Below are positions 33,078 to 41,349 of a stretch of 64,000 bases of DNA, one piece after another. The DNA comes from Streptomyces caeruleatus (GTDB lineage: Bacteria > Actinomycetota > Actinomycetes > Streptomycetales > Streptomycetaceae): the NCBI RefSeq assembly GCF_001514235.1, contig NZ_KQ948930.1, forward strand, positions 280,522 through 344,521, read 5' to 3'. The position numbers and the translations under genes are program-made. Within the stretch, counting starts at the first letter, position 1; each line of letters begins with the position of its first letter. Below the pieces are notes generated by a model that saw only the letters and a program-made list of their open reading frames with translations, was not told where the DNA came from and made no database searches.

Positions 33078-34185
33078 AGGGGGCCGTCTCCCCCCGTCCC
33101 GCGCAGAACGCCACCGTCAGATCCTTGACCAGCGCCTTGCGTTCGTAGTCGTCCAGCTCGACCAGGCCCCGCATGGTCAGCCGGGTCACCGTGTCCTCGA
33201 CCGAGTCGACGACCGAGGTGACCATCGTGGCCCGGTCCTGGGCGTCCAGCGCGGCGATCCGGCGCCGGTGCATGGCGGCGGCCACCTCCGGGGCGTACTC
33301 CACCCGCGCCGGCCGCACCGAGAACACCTCGACCCCGACCGCCCCCGCGTCCCGCGTCACCAAACGGGTCAGCGTCTCCGAGGCCGCCTCGGCCGAGCCC
33401 CGCATGGCACCGGGCATCTCCACCGGCACCCGGGCCAGCGCCGCCTCGACGCAGTCACGCAGATACGACTCGTGGTCCTCCACCCCGAGCGTCGCCCGCG
33501 CGGTGTCCTTCACCCGCCACACCACCAGGACGACCGCCCGCAGCGCGACCCCGTTCCCGTCCGCCGCCGGCATCGGCTCGCTGCGCCAGTGCCGCAGCCG
33601 TACGTCGACCCGGCGGCGCAGCAGCAGCGGGTTGACCCACATCAGGCCGGTGCGCCGGACCGTCCCCCGGTAGCGGCCGAACAGCCCGAGCACCCAGGCC
33701 CGCCCGGTCCGCCCCCGGGTCAGCCCGCCGAGCCCGAACAGCCCTACGGCCCCGGCCCCCGTGTACGCCGCCCACTGGGCCGGCCCCAACCCGGCCCCCG
33801 CGGACGCCGGCAGCCCCAGCGCGTCGACCGCCAGCGGCGGCAGCACCCCCGCCCACCACGAGGTGGCCAGGCACCCGGCCGCCCCGCAGACCCCGGCGAG
33901 CACGCCCGCCGCGCCCGGCAGCACCCGGGCCGGGCGCTCCACCAGCTCCGGGTCGATCCGCGGTTCGGGGCGCGGCTTGGGCTGGACCGGGCGGCGCACC
34001 CGCGGCTGCTCGCCCGTGCCCTGCCGGCGTGCCACGACCGTCGGCCTGAGCGGCACGGACACCGGGCCGGCCTCGTCACGGAACAGCAGGTGGACGGGGA
34101 TCTCGGTGGTCGCCTCGTTCTGGATCAGCCGTGCGGGCCGTAGCGGTCCGTCGGGCTCGGGCGTGTGAGAAGTGGTCGTGGTCAT
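33076..34185 (-). CDS. SPFH/stomatin-like membrane protein
   Basis: 369 aa. ATG 34185 follows GGAGG by five bases. The N-terminus (about 1-85) is disordered and Pro/Arg-rich. A paired hydrophobic region spans about 95-160 (GVLAGVCGAAGCLATSW, then AAYTGAGAVGLFGLGG). The SPFH domain follows: GLMWVNPLLLRRRVDVRL, VALRAVVLVVWRVKDTARA, SYLRDCVEAALARVP and VEVFSVRPARVEYAPEVAAAMHRRRIAALDAQ. Such proteins scaffold membrane microdomains and protease complexes. It is separated from the peptidoglycan-binding gene by 57 bp and could be co-transcribed with it. Confidence 0.88.
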   Translation of the reverse strand: MTTTTSHTPEPDGPLRPARLIQNEATTEIPVHLLFRDEAGPVSVPLRPTVVARRQGTGEQPRVRRPVQPKPRPEPRIDPELVERPARVLPGAAGVLAGVCGAAGCLATSWWAGVLPPLAVDALGLPASAGAGLGPAQWAAYTGAGAVGLFGLGGLTRGRTGRAWVLGLFGRYRGTVRRTGLMWVNPLLLRRRVDVRLRHWRSEPMPAADGNGVALRAVVLVVWRVKDTARATLGVEDHESYLRDCVEAALARVPVEMPGAMRGSAEAASETLTRLVTRDAGAVGVEVFSVRPARVEYAPEVAAAMHRRRIAALDAQDRATMVTSVVDSVEDTVTRLTMRGLVELDDYERKALVKDLTVAFCAGRGETAP

Positions 34186-34242
34186 CCGTGCCTCCAGCCT
34201 CCGCGCCAGATGCGTCACAACAGTGGTTGCCGGGATGTCGGG

Positions 34243-35772
34243 TTACGCGAACAGCCGCCGCCAGGTCTCCGGCCCCGGATAGCCGTCCGCCGCGCCGCCC
34301 CGCCAGCCCTGCGCCCGCTGGAACGCCTCGACGCCACGGCGGTCCGACTCGTCCCAGCGCGATCCCGGCGCCGTCTTGTAGTGCTTGCCGAACCCCTTCT
34401 TCACGAGTTGTCTGCCGAGCCGCAGGACGTACTGGTTGTCGGCGCCGGGCCGGAACATGGCCCGCCCCGGGTATCCCGGCACCCCGTGCGACGAGGGCTC
34501 GGCGGGGGTGGCGGTGGCGGCCGGGGCGGGGGTGCCGGCCGAGCCCGGGCCCGGGATGTCCTTGCCCTTGCCGGTCACCAGCAGCGCCCATGTCCGCGGC
34601 CCCGGCAGCCCGTCCGCGTCCTGGCCGCGCCAGCCTTGCGCCTGCTGGAAGGCCTGGGTGGCCCTGCGGTCCGCGTCCGTCCAGCGCGGGCCGGGGCCAG
34701 TGGTGTAGAACCGGCCGGCGCCGCGCTCGACGAGCAGGCTGCCCAGCCGGGTGACGTGCTTGTTGTTGGCCCCGGCACCGAAGTGCGCCGGCCCGGGGTA
34801 CGCGTCCGGCGTGGCGGTCGCGGGCGTGGCGGTTCCGGGCGTGGCGGTCCCGGGCTTGGCGGCCCCCGGTTTCCCGACCTCGGGCGCCCCGGGGTCCGTC
34901 TGCTCGGTGCCGGAGTCGGGCTGCCCGGTGACCGGGTTCTCTGCGGCGGGCTTCTCTGCGGCTGGCTTCTCGGTGGCGGGCTTCTCGGCGGCGGGCTTCT
35001 CGGTCTCCGGCTTCTCGGTCTCCGGTTTCGTGCCCGTGGCGGTGCTCTTCAGCCCCTTGTAACGGTAGGCGAGATAGCGGTCGGAGTGGCTCCAATAGGC
35101 GTACGGGGTGGTCCGCCGGCGGGCGTGCGGGGGTGCCGACTCGTAGGCGACGTAGTAGGTGTGCGTATGGTCCGTCCAGCCGCCGAAAAGGACGACGTGC
35201 GATCCTTTCTCGGGGTCCGCCGGATTGTGGAACAGCAGAATGTCGCCGGGCTGCAGGTCCTTCTTGGCGATGCGTACTCCGTACTGGCCCAGGCTGCCGG
35301 TCCATTCGTTTCCGGGCAGCTTCCAGGCCATCGAGACGAAGCCGGAGCAGTCCTGTCGGTAGCCGTCCGACCAGTACTTGGACATGCTGTACGGCACCTT
35401 CGCCGCGACCCATTTCTTGGCCCGTTTGATGATCTCGGCACGGGTGGTGGCGGGCGTCTTGACCGGGCCGGACGGCTGGGCCGACTGCCCGCCCGGGCCG
35501 TGCAGCGGGGCCATGCCCCCCTGGGGGGTGCTGGGCTCGTCACCTGCAGGGACGGCCGGGCGGGCGGGGGCGTGGGGAGCGGCGACGGCCGGGGCCGTGT
35601 GGCCTACGGCGAGGGCGCTGGAAGCGGCTGCGGCGAGGATCAGTGCTCGGTGGGCGGCGGGGTGTCGGCCGGTCGTGGAATGCGGCAGGACACGTCTCCA
35701 GTGAACGCATCCCGGGCAGTCGCAGTCACTCGCCGGATCGAATTCCTCGAATACCGGAGTCCGAGTCTCCAT
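34243..35772 (-). CDS. NlpC/P60-like cell-wall hydrolase with two peptidoglycan-binding domains
   Basis: About 509 aa, exported. The N-terminus has a cysteine motif DCDCPGCVHWRR before the hydrophobic signal segment (about 40-62). The hydrolase domain has the catalytic Cys in QDCSGFVSMAWKL and His in GSHVVLFGGWTDHTH. An (EKPAAEKPAT)-type repeat linker follows (about 250-300). Two homologous C-terminal domains have the pattern YPG(P/R)A.F..GA(N/D)N followed by AQGWRG, each about 75 aa. The start ATG 35772 follows GAAGGGA. It probably cleaves stem peptides and binds glycan. Confidence 0.88.
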   Translation of the reverse strand: METRTPVFEEFDPASDCDCPGCVHWRRVLPHSTTGRHPAAHRALILAAAASSALAVGHTAPAVAAPHAPARPAVPAGDEPSTPQGGMAPLHGPGGQSAQPSGPVKTPATTRAEIIKRAKKWVAAKVPYSMSKYWSDGYRQDCSGFVSMAWKLPGNEWTGSLGQYGVRIAKKDLQPGDILLFHNPADPEKGSHVVLFGGWTDHTHTYYVAYESAPPHARRRTTPYAYWSHSDRYLAYRYKGLKSTATGTKPETEKPETEKPAAEKPATEKPAAEKPAAENPVTGQPDSGTEQTDPGAPEVGKPGAAKPGTATPGTATPATATPDAYPGPAHFGAGANNKHVTRLGSLLVERGAGRFYTTGPGPRWTDADRRATQAFQQAQGWRGQDADGLPGPRTWALLVTGKGKDIPGPGSAGTPAPAATATPAEPSSHGVPGYPGRAMFRPGADNQYVLRLGRQLVKKGFGKHYKTAPGSRWDESDRRGVEAFQRAQGWRGGAADGYPGPETWRRLFA

Positions 35773-35956
35773 GCGATTCCCTTCACACTCCAGTTGAAAA
35801 TGTCCGCGGCTGGGCACGTCGTCAGTTTCTCAACTGTCTTCCGGACGCGCATGTTGACGGTCCGAATGGTTTACGGCCCTCCGGGCCCCCTCCCCCTCCC
35901 TCCTCCGCCGGTGCGGACCACCCCCCGAGGTCATGTAGAGTTAACGCCGTCAGCAC

Positions 35957-36030
35957 GCGCCGCTAGCTCAGTTGGTTAGAGCAGCTGACTCTTAATCAGC
36001 GGGTCCGGGGTTCGAGTCCCTGGCGGCGCA
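35957..36030 (+). tRNA. tRNA-Lys(CTT), copy 3
   Basis: Same 74-nt sequence as the other two copies; anticodon CTT, acceptor ends GCGGCGC plus discriminator A, no CCA. The upstream region 35773-35956 holds no gene and should carry the tRNA promoter. Confidence 0.97.
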
Positions 36031-36039
36031 CAGACAGGG

Positions 36040-36066
36040 AAGGCCTCTCGCAACCGCGGGGGGCCT
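36040..36066 (+). terminator. Hairpin after tRNA-Lys copy 3
   Basis: AAGGCCTCTCGC and GCGGGGGGCCTT pair around AACC, at the same position as the hairpins behind the other two genes, but with its own sequence. Confidence 0.7.
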
Positions 36067-36133
36067 TCGCTTATGCAGCCGCCCCCCCCAGAGGCGGCTG
36101 GGGGTCCGGGGGTTATCCCCCGGGAAATGCAGC

Positions 36134-36169
36134 ATCAGCGGGTCCGGGGTTCGAGTCCCTGGCGGCGCA
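36134..36169 (+). repeat. Truncated tRNA-Lys 3' half (locus 3)
   Basis: 36-nt copy of the tRNA 3' half, 139 bp downstream of the matching position in copy 3. The palindrome before it reads GGGGGTCCGGGGGTTATCCC and the junction is again AATGCAGC. The following hairpin (36179-36207) differs from that behind the intact gene. Confidence 0.95.
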
Positions 36170-36178
36170 CAGACAAGC

Positions 36179-36207
36179 AAGGCCCCTCGTGCAAGCGAGG
36201 GGTCTTT
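36179..36207 (+). terminator. Hairpin after truncated tRNA-Lys (locus 3)
   Basis: GGCCCCTCG and CGAGGGGTC pair around TGCAAG, followed by a TTTCTT run. It sits just before the GntR gene. Confidence 0.75.
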
Positions 36208-36235
36208 CTTGTGTTTGGCCGGATACGCTCTGGTC

Positions 36236-36952
36236 ATGGCAGCGCGTGACCTTCAGGAGCGGATCAAGAGGCTCATCATCGATCGCCGGCTGGCCTCCGG
36301 GGCCCCGCTGCCGACGGAGCCCGAGCTGATGGAGCATCTGGGCGCCAGTCGGAACTCCGTGCGCGAGGCGCTCAAGGGGTTGCAGGCGATGGGCATCGTG
36401 GAGATCCGGCACGGGTTCGGGACCTATGTCGGGACGATGTCGCTGGCGCCGATGATCGAGGGGCTGGCCTTCCGTACCGTCGCCGGGCACTACCGGGGCG
36501 AGGACACCCTGCTGCAGCTGGTGCAGCTGCGGGAGGCCGTGGAGACGGGGCTGGTGTCGCGGCTCGCGGGGCGGGTGCCGGAGGGCGACCTCGTTGAACT
36601 GGACGCGCTCGTCGACCGTATGGAAGAGCAGGCGGCGCGCGGCGGCGACGGGATCGCCGACACCGACCGGGCGTTTCACGCCACTCTCTACCGGGGGTTG
36701 GACAACGCGCTGCTGGGCGAGGTCATGGAGGCGTTCTGGGACGCCTTCCACCGCGTCCACACCGATCTCGGCGGCGTCCCGCAGGATCCCCTGGTCACCT
36801 GCCGGCAGCACCGGGAGATCGTGGAGGCGGTGCGGTCGGGCGATGCGATACGGGCGGAGGAGGCCATACGGGAGCACTTCGGCAACATCCGCGCCCGCGT
36901 ATCCACGACGGGTACACAAGACCCCCACAGGTGCCACAATGAGCGCGTATGA
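36236..36952 (+). CDS. GntR/FadR-family transcriptional regulator
   Basis: 238 aa. N-terminal winged HTH (LQERIKRLIIDRRLASGAPL, HLGASRNSVREALKGLQAMG, VEIRHGFGTYVG; residues about 5-72), then an FCD-type all-helical effector domain (LVQLREAVETGLVSRLA, DRAFHATLYRGLDN, CRQHREIVEAVRSGDAIRAEEAIREHF) with the His residues that bind a metal in FadR relatives. Start ATG 36236, weak ribosome binding site. It lies 326 bp upstream of cslA in the same direction; regulation of the csl genes is possible but not shown. Confidence 0.9.
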   Translation: MAARDLQERIKRLIIDRRLASGAPLPTEPELMEHLGASRNSVREALKGLQAMGIVEIRHGFGTYVGTMSLAPMIEGLAFRTVAGHYRGEDTLLQLVQLREAVETGLVSRLAGRVPEGDLVELDALVDRMEEQAARGGDGIADTDRAFHATLYRGLDNALLGEVMEAFWDAFHRVHTDLGGVPQDPLVTCRQHREIVEAVRSGDAIRAEEAIREHFGNIRARVSTTGTQDPHRCHNERV

Positions 36953-37278
36953 CCGGTAAACACCTCGTTTCGCATCTTGCGATCATGTGGAACGACGTAG
37001 AACCCTGGTGATTGGTTTTTCAAGATGCTGCGGATACGCGGCAGTTGGGGGGCAAGGAGCCGGTTGCCGGTTTTCGCCGGGGCATAGGGGGCCCTGTTCA
37101 TGACCGCATGCCGAGGGGGGCATGATGCAACCGGAAGGTCGCTGTTCCATGTCTATGGTGGAGAAGATGTGGTGACTGCGGCCCACCACTGATACGCCTG
37201 TGAACGGTCGAGGGGGACCGGAACAGGTGTAAAGGAACCGACAGACACGCGGGTGACCCGCGTGTGGGGGGATGACTC
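36953..37278 (+). promoter_or_regulatory. Leader region of cslA with hairpins
   Basis: No gene in 326 bp. It contains an AT-richer patch (about 37005-37030) that could be the promoter, a small hairpin GCATGCC-GAGGGG-GGCATG (37106-37124), and a strong 9-bp hairpin ACACGCGGG-TGA-CCCGCGTGT (37245-37265) that abuts the G-run serving as ribosome binding site seven bases before the cslA ATG at 37279. The last hairpin could control translation initiation. Confidence 0.5.
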
Positions 37279-39318
37279 ATGACGTCGACGCCGACGGGCG
37301 CCCGGCAGAACTTCGACCCGTCTCAAACCACCCAGCTCAGGGTGCCGTCACAGACCAGGACCGGAGCTTTCCGCCGGATCAAGAAGACGCTGCCGAAGTA
37401 CGACTACGAGCACTACAGCCGGCTGGCCGGTCCCCTCACTCAGCCCGACCCGAACAAGCCGTACCGGGTCGAGTACCGCTCGCTGATCTCGCAGGAGCCG
37501 CACCGGATAAGGGTCGCGCTGATGCTGGCCGCGGCGCCGGTGCTCTCCCTGGTCCTGCTGTTCTGGCTGCTCCAGCCAGAGCACTGGACCGAGCGGGACT
37601 ACCCGGCCTTCGACTTCCTGCCGGCGCTCGACATAGTCATGCTCGTCTCGATCGGTCTGATCGAGTTCTTCCGCTGCATGAACGTGCTGTCCAACGCGCA
37701 CGCCACGCTGGTCGCCCGCGACCCGATCCCGGTGGTGCCGGAGACCGGCACGAGAGTCGCCTTCCTCACCTCCTTCGTGCCCGGCAAGGAGCCGCTGGAG
37801 ATGGTGACGAAGACCCTGGAGGCGGCCGTCAAGCTGCGCCACCGGGGTCTGATGCACGTCTGGCTGCTGGACGAGGGCGATGACCCGGAGGTCAAGGAGG
37901 TGTGCGCGCGGCTCGGCGTGCGCCACTTCTCCCGCAAGGGCATCGCCAAGTGGAACCAGGCCAAGGGCCCGCACCGCGCCAAGACCAAGCACGGCAACTA
38001 CAACGCCTGGCTCGACGCCCACGGCGACGACTACGACTTCTTCGCCTCGGTCGACACCGACCACGTACCGCTGCCCAACTACCTGGAGCGGATGCTCGGC
38101 TTCTTCCGCGACCCGGACGTCGGCTTCGTCATCGGCCCGCAGGTGTACGGCAACTACGACAATTTCGTCACCAAGGCCGCCGAATCGCAGCAGTTCCTCT
38201 TCCACGCCCTCATCCAGCGCGCCGGCAACAAGTACGGCTCCCCGATGTTCGTGGGTACGTCGAACGCCGTACGCATCAAGGCGCTCAAGCAGATCGGCGG
38301 TCTGTACGACTCGATCACCGAGGACATGGCGACCGGGTTCGAGATCCACCGCCACAAGAACCCGGCGACGGGGAAGAAGTGGCGTTCGGTGTACACGCCG
38401 GACGTGCTCGCGGTGGGTGAGGGTCCGAGCGCCTGGACCGACTTCTTCACCCAGCAGATGCGCTGGTCGCGAGGGACGTACGAGACGATCCTCAAGCAGT
38501 ACTGGAAGGGCTGGTACTCGCTGCCGCCGAGCAAGCTCTTCAACTACACGATGATGATCATCTTCTACCCGATGTCCGCCCTGAACTGGATCCTGGCCGC
38601 GCTGAGCTGTGCGCTGTTCCTGGGCCTGGGCGCCTCGGGTGTGAACATCGACCCGACGATCTGGCTGATGCTCTACGGCAACGCCTCCGCGCTCCAGATC
38701 GGCCTGTACGTCTGGAACCGCCGCCACAACGTCTCGCCGCACGAGCCCGAGGGCTCCGGCGGTGTGGCCGGCATGGTGATGTCCGCGCTGTCGGCGCCGC
38801 TGTACGCGAAGGCGCTGATCGATTCCGCGCTGCGCAAGAAGAGCAAGTTCGTGGTCACGCCCAAGGGCGATTCCGCGAGCCCCGACCGCTGGTTCGGGAC
38901 CTTCCGCTACCACTGGTACTTCATCGCGATCTTCGGCGGTTCGATCACCGCCGGTTTCGTGTACGGCCACTCGCACCCGGCGATGATCATCTGGGCGACG
39001 TTCGCCATGCTGATCACGGCGACGCCGATCTTCGCCTGGCGCTACATGCTGCGGCAGGAGAAGAAGAAGCCCGCCGCGCCCGTGCCGGCACAGCCCGCCC
39101 CGGCGCAGTCGTCCGCGCCGTACCAGCCGGAGCCGCAGCCGCTGCCCGCGCAGCACGCGTCCCATGCCCCGCACGCCGCGCATGGCACGCACACCGCGCA
39201 TGGCACGCACGCACCACACGCGCCGCAGCACAAGCCGAGTTGGGCCGCGTCGGGCAGTAGTGGTAGCGATCAGACGATGCAGATCGCCCTTGGTGGACTT
39301 GGGGGACGTAAGGAATGA
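37279..39318 (+). CDS. cslA: CslA, cellulose synthase-like family 2 glycosyltransferase
   Basis: 679-aa membrane processive glycosyltransferase that makes a beta-glucan at hyphal tips in Streptomyces. Two N-terminal helices (about 78-98, 117-135) precede the GT2 domain: first Asp in WLLDEGDD (D198), DxD at D259/D261 in SVDTDHVPLP, TED in SITEDMATGF and QxxRW in QQMRWSRGTYE. Further helices follow, including FYPMSALNWILAALSCALFL and YFIAIFGGSITAGFVYG. The last 70 residues are cytoplasmic and rich in Pro, Ala and His (APHAAHGTHTAHGTHAPHAP). Its stop overlaps glxA by four bases. The gene corresponds to SCO2836 by memory. Confidence 0.96.
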   Translation: MTSTPTGARQNFDPSQTTQLRVPSQTRTGAFRRIKKTLPKYDYEHYSRLAGPLTQPDPNKPYRVEYRSLISQEPHRIRVALMLAAAPVLSLVLLFWLLQPEHWTERDYPAFDFLPALDIVMLVSIGLIEFFRCMNVLSNAHATLVARDPIPVVPETGTRVAFLTSFVPGKEPLEMVTKTLEAAVKLRHRGLMHVWLLDEGDDPEVKEVCARLGVRHFSRKGIAKWNQAKGPHRAKTKHGNYNAWLDAHGDDYDFFASVDTDHVPLPNYLERMLGFFRDPDVGFVIGPQVYGNYDNFVTKAAESQQFLFHALIQRAGNKYGSPMFVGTSNAVRIKALKQIGGLYDSITEDMATGFEIHRHKNPATGKKWRSVYTPDVLAVGEGPSAWTDFFTQQMRWSRGTYETILKQYWKGWYSLPPSKLFNYTMMIIFYPMSALNWILAALSCALFLGLGASGVNIDPTIWLMLYGNASALQIGLYVWNRRHNVSPHEPEGSGGVAGMVMSALSAPLYAKALIDSALRKKSKFVVTPKGDSASPDRWFGTFRYHWYFIAIFGGSITAGFVYGHSHPAMIIWATFAMLITATPIFAWRYMLRQEKKKPAAPVPAQPAPAQSSAPYQPEPQPLPAQHASHAPHAAHGTHTAHGTHAPHAPQHKPSWAASGSSGSDQTMQIALGGLGGRKE

Positions 39319-41252
39319 ACGACCGTGCAGGCCGCCGCCGCGCCCGTCGACTCGCGATAGGTACGGCGGTGGTACTCGCGCTGGCCGGAATGAACGGGCC
39401 GTGGCTCTATCGCGTCGGCACCGAGAAATACCACCAGTACCAGATCAACAGACCCGAGTACAAAGCCGAGAACGGCAAGTGGGAGATCATCGATTTCCCG
39501 GAGGAGTACCGCCAGAACACGATTCACGCGGCGCTTCTGCACACCGGCAAGGTGCTGCTGATCGCGGGCTCGGGCAACAACCAGGACAACTTCGACGCGA
39601 AGAAGTACGACACCCGGATCTGGGACCCGGTCAAGGGCACGATCAAGAAGGTGCCGACGCCGAACGACCTGTTCTGCACCGGCCACACCCAGCTGGCCAA
39701 CGGCAACCTGCTGATCGCGGGCGGGACGAAGCGGTACGAGAAGCTCAAGGGTGACGTCACCAAGGCCGGTGGCCTGATGATCGTCCACAACGAGAACCCG
39801 GACCGGCCGATCACGCTGCCCGCGGGCACCAAGTTCACCGGCAAGGAGAACGGCAAGACGTTCGTCTCCAAGGACCCGGTGCTGGTGCCGCGCGCGAAGA
39901 AGGTCTTCGACAAGGCGACCGGCAAGTTCCTGCGCAACGACCCCGGTCTCGGCCGGATCTATGTCGAGGCGCAGAAGAAGGGCGTCAAGCACCAGACCGG
40001 CACCCAGGACAATTACCGGATTCAGGGGCTGTCCGGTGCCGACGCGCGTAACACGTACGGCATCGCGCAGAAGATCGCCCTCGACAAGAAGGACTTCCAG
40101 GGCATCCGGGACGCCTATGAGTTCGACCCGGTCGCCGAGAAGTACATCAAGGTCGACCCGATGCACGAGGCCCGCTGGTACCCGACGCTCACCACCCTGA
40201 GCGACGGCAAGATCCTCAGCGTCTCCGGCCTCGACGACATCGGGCAGCTGGTGCCGGGCAAGAACGAGGTGTACGACCCGAAGACCAAGAAGTGGACGTA
40301 CACGGCGAAGGTGCGTCAGTTCCCGACGTACCCGGCGCTGTTCCCGCTGGAGAATGGGAAGATCTTCTACTCGGGGTCGAACGCGGGCTACGGGCCTGAC
40401 GACGTGGGCCGCGACCCGGGCATCTGGGACGTGGACACCAACAAGTTCAGCAAGCTGCCCGGGCTGAGCGACTCCAAGCTGATGGAGACCTCGGGCACGG
40501 TGCTGTTGCCGCCGGCGCAGGACGAGAAGTACATGGTGATCGGCGGCGGTGGCGTCGGCGAGTCCAAGGAGTCCAGTGAGAAGACGCGGCTGATCGATCT
40601 GAGCGACGACGACCCGAAGTTCGTGGACGGGCCGTCGCTGGAGAAGGGCACGCGGTATCCGCAGGCGTCTGTGCTGCCGGACGACAGTGTGCTGGTGTCC
40701 GGCGGCTCCGAGGACTACCGGGGGCGCGGGGACTCCAACATCCTTCAGGCGCACCTGTACCGGCCGGGGGCGAGCACCCTTGACCGGGTCGCCGATCCGC
40801 TGGTGGGCCGCAACTACCACTCGGGGTCGATCCTGTTGCCCGACGGGCGGGTGATGTTCTTCGGGTCGGACTCGCTGTATGCCGACAAGGCGAACACCAA
40901 GCCGGGGAAGTTCGAGCAGCGGATCGAGATCTACACGCCGCCGTATCTGTACCGGGACGCTCAGCCGTCGTTGTCGGGTGGGCCGCAGACGATCAAGCGG
41001 GGCGGGTCGGGGACGTTCACCTCGAGGCACGCGTCGTCGATCGAGAATGTGCGGTTGATGCGGCCCAGTGCGTCCACGCATGTGACGGATGTCGATCAGC
41101 GGTCGGTGAAGTTGGACTTCGAGAAGTCCGGGGACAAGCTGACGGTGAGTGTGCCGACGAATCGGAATCTGGTTCCGTCGGGGTGGTACATGCTGTTTGT
41201 TACGGATGACCAGGGGACGCCCAGCAAGGCACAGTGGGTCAAGGTGCCGTAG
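39315..41252 (+). CDS. glxA: GlxA, copper radical oxidase (galactose oxidase-like)
   Basis: 645 aa, membrane-anchored by an N-terminal helix (about 11-28). The radical cofactor residues are C121 in DLFCTGHTQ and Y289 in ARWYPTL with stacking W288 beside it, matching the published numbering of GlxA as I remember it. The axial Tyr and His are in GRNYHSGSILLPDG, and the last His ligand in SASTHVTDVDQR. A C-terminal immunoglobulin-like domain follows. GlxA oxidises sugar hydroxyls on the CslA product and needs copper. ATG overlaps the cslA stop (ATGA), so the two are translationally coupled. Confidence 0.96.
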   Translation: MNDRAGRRRARRLAIGTAVVLALAGMNGPWLYRVGTEKYHQYQINRPEYKAENGKWEIIDFPEEYRQNTIHAALLHTGKVLLIAGSGNNQDNFDAKKYDTRIWDPVKGTIKKVPTPNDLFCTGHTQLANGNLLIAGGTKRYEKLKGDVTKAGGLMIVHNENPDRPITLPAGTKFTGKENGKTFVSKDPVLVPRAKKVFDKATGKFLRNDPGLGRIYVEAQKKGVKHQTGTQDNYRIQGLSGADARNTYGIAQKIALDKKDFQGIRDAYEFDPVAEKYIKVDPMHEARWYPTLTTLSDGKILSVSGLDDIGQLVPGKNEVYDPKTKKWTYTAKVRQFPTYPALFPLENGKIFYSGSNAGYGPDDVGRDPGIWDVDTNKFSKLPGLSDSKLMETSGTVLLPPAQDEKYMVIGGGGVGESKESSEKTRLIDLSDDDPKFVDGPSLEKGTRYPQASVLPDDSVLVSGGSEDYRGRGDSNILQAHLYRPGASTLDRVADPLVGRNYHSGSILLPDGRVMFFGSDSLYADKANTKPGKFEQRIEIYTPPYLYRDAQPSLSGGPQTIKRGGSGTFTSRHASSIENVRLMRPSASTHVTDVDQRSVKLDFEKSGDKLTVSVPTNRNLVPSGWYMLFVTDDQGTPSKAQWVKVP

Positions 41253-41261
41253 ATACCGAAG

Positions 41262-41295
41262 CGCTCCCGCACCTCGTTCTTCGGGTGCGGGAGCG
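41262..41295. terminator. Strong terminator after glxA
   Basis: CGCTCCCGCAC pairs perfectly with GTGCGGGAGCG (11 bp), followed by TTGTGGTTGTT. It separates glxA from the convergent cslZ gene. Confidence 0.9.
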
Positions 41296-41349
41296 TTGTG
41301 GTTGTTCGCGCACACGCGGCGGAGCCGCATATGTCACAGCCCCGCGCCC

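Noticed and set aside
36953..37278. Known riboswitch (c-di-GMP or ydaO type) upstream of cslA
   Set aside because: I looked for conserved cores and could not match any class; only simple hairpins are visible.
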